Source: Streptomyces sp. NA02950
GTDB taxonomy: Bacteria > Actinomycetota > Actinomycetes > Streptomycetales > Streptomycetaceae
Assembly (NCBI RefSeq): GCF_013364155.1
Contig: NZ_CP054916.1
Location: forward strand, 3,406,501 to 3,470,500
DNA: 64,000 bases
Direction of reading: 5' to 3'
In this document: positions 62,458 through 64,000 of the stretch, piece after piece
Layout of the letters: each line of letters starts with the position of its first letter
Position numbering within the stretch: the first letter of the stretch is position 1
The notes under the pieces: generated by a model
Told to the model about the DNA's origin: nothing
Database searches by the model: none
Seen by the model: only the letters and a program-made list of their open reading frames with translations
Translations under genes and position numbers: made by a program

Positions 62458-63615
62458 TCAGCCCAGGGCCTGGGTCAGATCGGCCACCAGGTCGTCGACC
62501 GACTCGATGCCGACCGACAGCCGGACGAGGTCGGCGGGCACTTCGAGGGCCGAGCCCGCCGTCGAGGCGTGCGTCATCCGGCCCGGGTGCTCGATCAGCG
62601 ACTCGACACCGCCCAGCGACTCGCCCAGCGTGAAGAGTCGGGCGCGGTTGCAGACCTCGACCGCCGCCTCCTCGCCGCCCGCGACCCGGAACGACACCAT
62701 GCCGCCGAAGGCCCGCATCTGCTTGGCGGCGATCTCGTGCCCGGCGTGCCCGGGCAGCCCCGGGTAGTAGACCTCGGTCACCTTGGAGTGGGAGGAGAGC
62801 AGCTCCGCGATCCGGGCGGCGTTGGCGCTGTGCCGGTCCATCCGGACGGCGAGGGTCTTGATGCCGCGCAGCACCAGCCAGGAGTCGAAGGGCCCGGCGA
62901 CGGCACCCATCGCGTTCTGGTGGAAGGCGAGTTCCTCGCCGAGACCGGGGTCGGCGACGACGAGCCCACCGCCGACGACGTCCGAGTGGCCGCCCATGTA
63001 CTTGGTGGTGGAGTGCACCACCACATCCGCCCCCAGGGCCAGCGGCTGCTGGAGGTAGGGGCTGGCGAAGGTGTTGTCGACGACCAGGCGGGCCCCGGCG
63101 GTGCGGGCGATGTCGGCGACGGCGGCGATATCGGTGATGCCGAGCAGTGGGTTGCTGGGCGTCTCGACCCAGATCACCTTCGTACGGGGGCGGAGCGCGG
63201 CCCGTACCGCGGCCGGGTCGGAGGTGTCGGCGACCGACCACTCCACGCCCCAGCGCTCGACGACCTTGGCGAACAGACGGAACGTACCGCCGTAGGCGTC
63301 GTCCGGGATCACCACGTGGTCGCCCGGGACCAGCAGCGTGCGCAGCAGGCAGTCCTCGGCGGCCAGCCCGGAGGCGAAGGCGAGGCCGCGGCGGCCTCCT
63401 TCCAGCGCCGCCAGGTTCTCTTCCAGAGCGGTGCGGGTGGGGTTGGCGGAACGGCTGTACTCATAGCCGTTGCGCAGGCCGCCCACGCCGTCCTGCTTGT
63501 AGGTGGACACCTGGTAGATCGGCGGCACGACGGCCCCGGTGAGCGGGTCCGCCTCCTGGCCGGCGTGGATGGCGAGCGTCTCGAAGCTCTGCGGATGCTG
63601 ATGCTGGTCGGTCAT
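62458..63615 (-). CDS. metB: Cystathionine gamma-synthase
   Basis: A 385-residue Cys/Met-metabolism PLP enzyme. The start ETLAIHAGQEADPLTGAVVPPIY, YEYSRSANPTR, FASGLAAEDCLL and DDAYGGTFRLF are family signatures. The PLP lysine is in HSTTKYMGGHSD and SLGGVESLIEHPGRMTHAS closes the active site. It makes cystathionine from an O-acylhomoserine and cysteine in methionine synthesis; gamma-lyase activity cannot be excluded from sequence. TACCCT ends 6 nt before the ATG with no ribosome site, so the mRNA is probably leaderless. Confidence 0.95.
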   Translation of the reverse strand: MTDQHQHPQSFETLAIHAGQEADPLTGAVVPPIYQVSTYKQDGVGGLRNGYEYSRSANPTRTALEENLAALEGGRRGLAFASGLAAEDCLLRTLLVPGDHVVIPDDAYGGTFRLFAKVVERWGVEWSVADTSDPAAVRAALRPRTKVIWVETPSNPLLGITDIAAVADIARTAGARLVVDNTFASPYLQQPLALGADVVVHSTTKYMGGHSDVVGGGLVVADPGLGEELAFHQNAMGAVAGPFDSWLVLRGIKTLAVRMDRHSANAARIAELLSSHSKVTEVYYPGLPGHAGHEIAAKQMRAFGGMVSFRVAGGEEAAVEVCNRARLFTLGESLGGVESLIEHPGRMTHASTAGSALEVPADLVRLSVGIESVDDLVADLTQALG

Positions 63616-63733
63616 GGGCCGAGGGTAACGCCCGGCGGGCCGGTGCCGGGTTCATCGGTCGCGCGGGCGCATAGGCTGGAGCACGGGCCGTCAGGACCGT
63701 CGGAACCGTTGCGCCTTCTCACGGGGACACCTC

Positions 63734-64000
63734 ATGGAGCTTCTGATCTTCCTCATCGCCGTCGTCATGGTCGGCGGGCTGATCATCGTGCCCGCGGTAC
63801 GGCGGATGCGCGGGGGCCGCGAGACCATGCGGGGCGCGCTGCGCGCCTCGGACCCCGGGGAGTACGGCTTCGTCCCGCGCGAGCGGCTCGACGTACGGCT
63901 GCCCGGCCCGGACCAGCCGCTCACCGAGGCCCTGGAGGAGGTCCAGGCGAGCCAGGACTGGCAGCCCGCCGCCCGGCTGCTCGCGCTGACCGAGGCGGGT
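63734..64000 (+). CDS. Hypothetical protein with N-terminal membrane helix, partial
   Basis: The first 89 residues are visible; the rest is beyond the window. MELLIFLIAVVMVGGLIIVPAVRR is a membrane helix followed by a basic stop-transfer, then a charged cytoplasmic part with LRASDPGEYGFVPRERLDVRLPG and EALEEVQASQDWQPAARLLAL, which looks like the start of a helical repeat domain. No family is recognised from this part. The gene is divergent from metB by 118 bp. Confidence 0.75.
   Translation, partial: MELLIFLIAVVMVGGLIIVPAVRRMRGGRETMRGALRASDPGEYGFVPRERLDVRLPGPDQPLTEALEEVQASQDWQPAARLLALTEAG

Overview
The window is high-GC actinobacterial chromosome, almost certainly from a Streptomyces. The signs are the codon use, the GTG/TTG starts, mycothiol chemistry (Mca), an oxyR-ahpC-ahpD locus, a DasR-type operator at a chitinase gene, and several apparently leaderless promoters with a TAxxxT box 6-8 nt before the start codon. 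From memory, the gene order resembles the oxyR-to-greA part of the S. coelicolor core chromosome. I see no prophage, IS element, CRISPR array, tRNA or rRNA, so this reads as core DNA with a few variable intergenic islands.

Layout. 1-7 kb: a class A penicillin-binding protein (cut by the window edge), an SPFH membrane protein coupled to a ribbon-helix-helix protein behind a 16-bp palindrome, and a PadR-ABC-FtsX permease operon. 7-16 kb: oxyR divergent from ahpC-ahpD, an AI-2E family membrane protein, an SLT-domain wall hydrolase with a long leader, a PIN-PhoH ATPase, a cis-prenyltransferase and an aldo/keto reductase. 16-20 kb: a prepilin peptidase, a DUF192 protein, a cold-shock protein, a universal stress protein and an anion-permease-like transporter. 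19.7-29.3 kb: a complete Tad/Flp pilus locus on the minus strand (CpaB, CpaE fused to TadE, TadE, TadA, TadB, TadC, Flp pilin, TadG-like, lipoprotein, OmpA-like), headed by a zinc-ribbon protein. 29.5-34.5 kb: exported hydrolases (GH18 chitinase, secretory lipase, trypsin-like protease, M14 carboxypeptidase).

34.5-42 kb: a probable D-amino-acid / N-acyl-D-amino-acid catabolic cluster. A PfkB kinase, an IclR regulator, RidA and a GntP/DsdX-type transporter lie on one strand; a fold-III PLP deaminase and a D-aminoacylase lie on the other, with an IclR-like operator between. 42-48 kb: an AlaA-like aminotransferase, a small conserved protein, a decayed FG-GAP lipoprotein gene, PEP carboxykinase, a hemolysin III/PAQR protein and a TetR regulator. 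48-54 kb: a 107-bp tandem repeat island, a DUF255 thioredoxin-domain protein, two DnaA boxes and a large membrane-anchored NB-ARC/TPR protein. 54-64 kb: a small membrane protein, mca, a DUF4307 protein, greA, a DrrAB-type exporter behind two adjacent palindromes, threonine ammonia-lyase, a 22-bp iteron-like array, a MarR regulator, a degenerate sigma factor with a small membrane partner, cystathionine gamma-synthase and a partial unknown gene.

The least explained parts are the SPFH/RHH pair, the CpaE-TadE fusion and its zinc-ribbon neighbour, the NB-ARC/TPR protein with an arginine in its P-loop, the 107-bp and 22-bp repeat arrays, and the paired palindromes of the DrrAB promoter.
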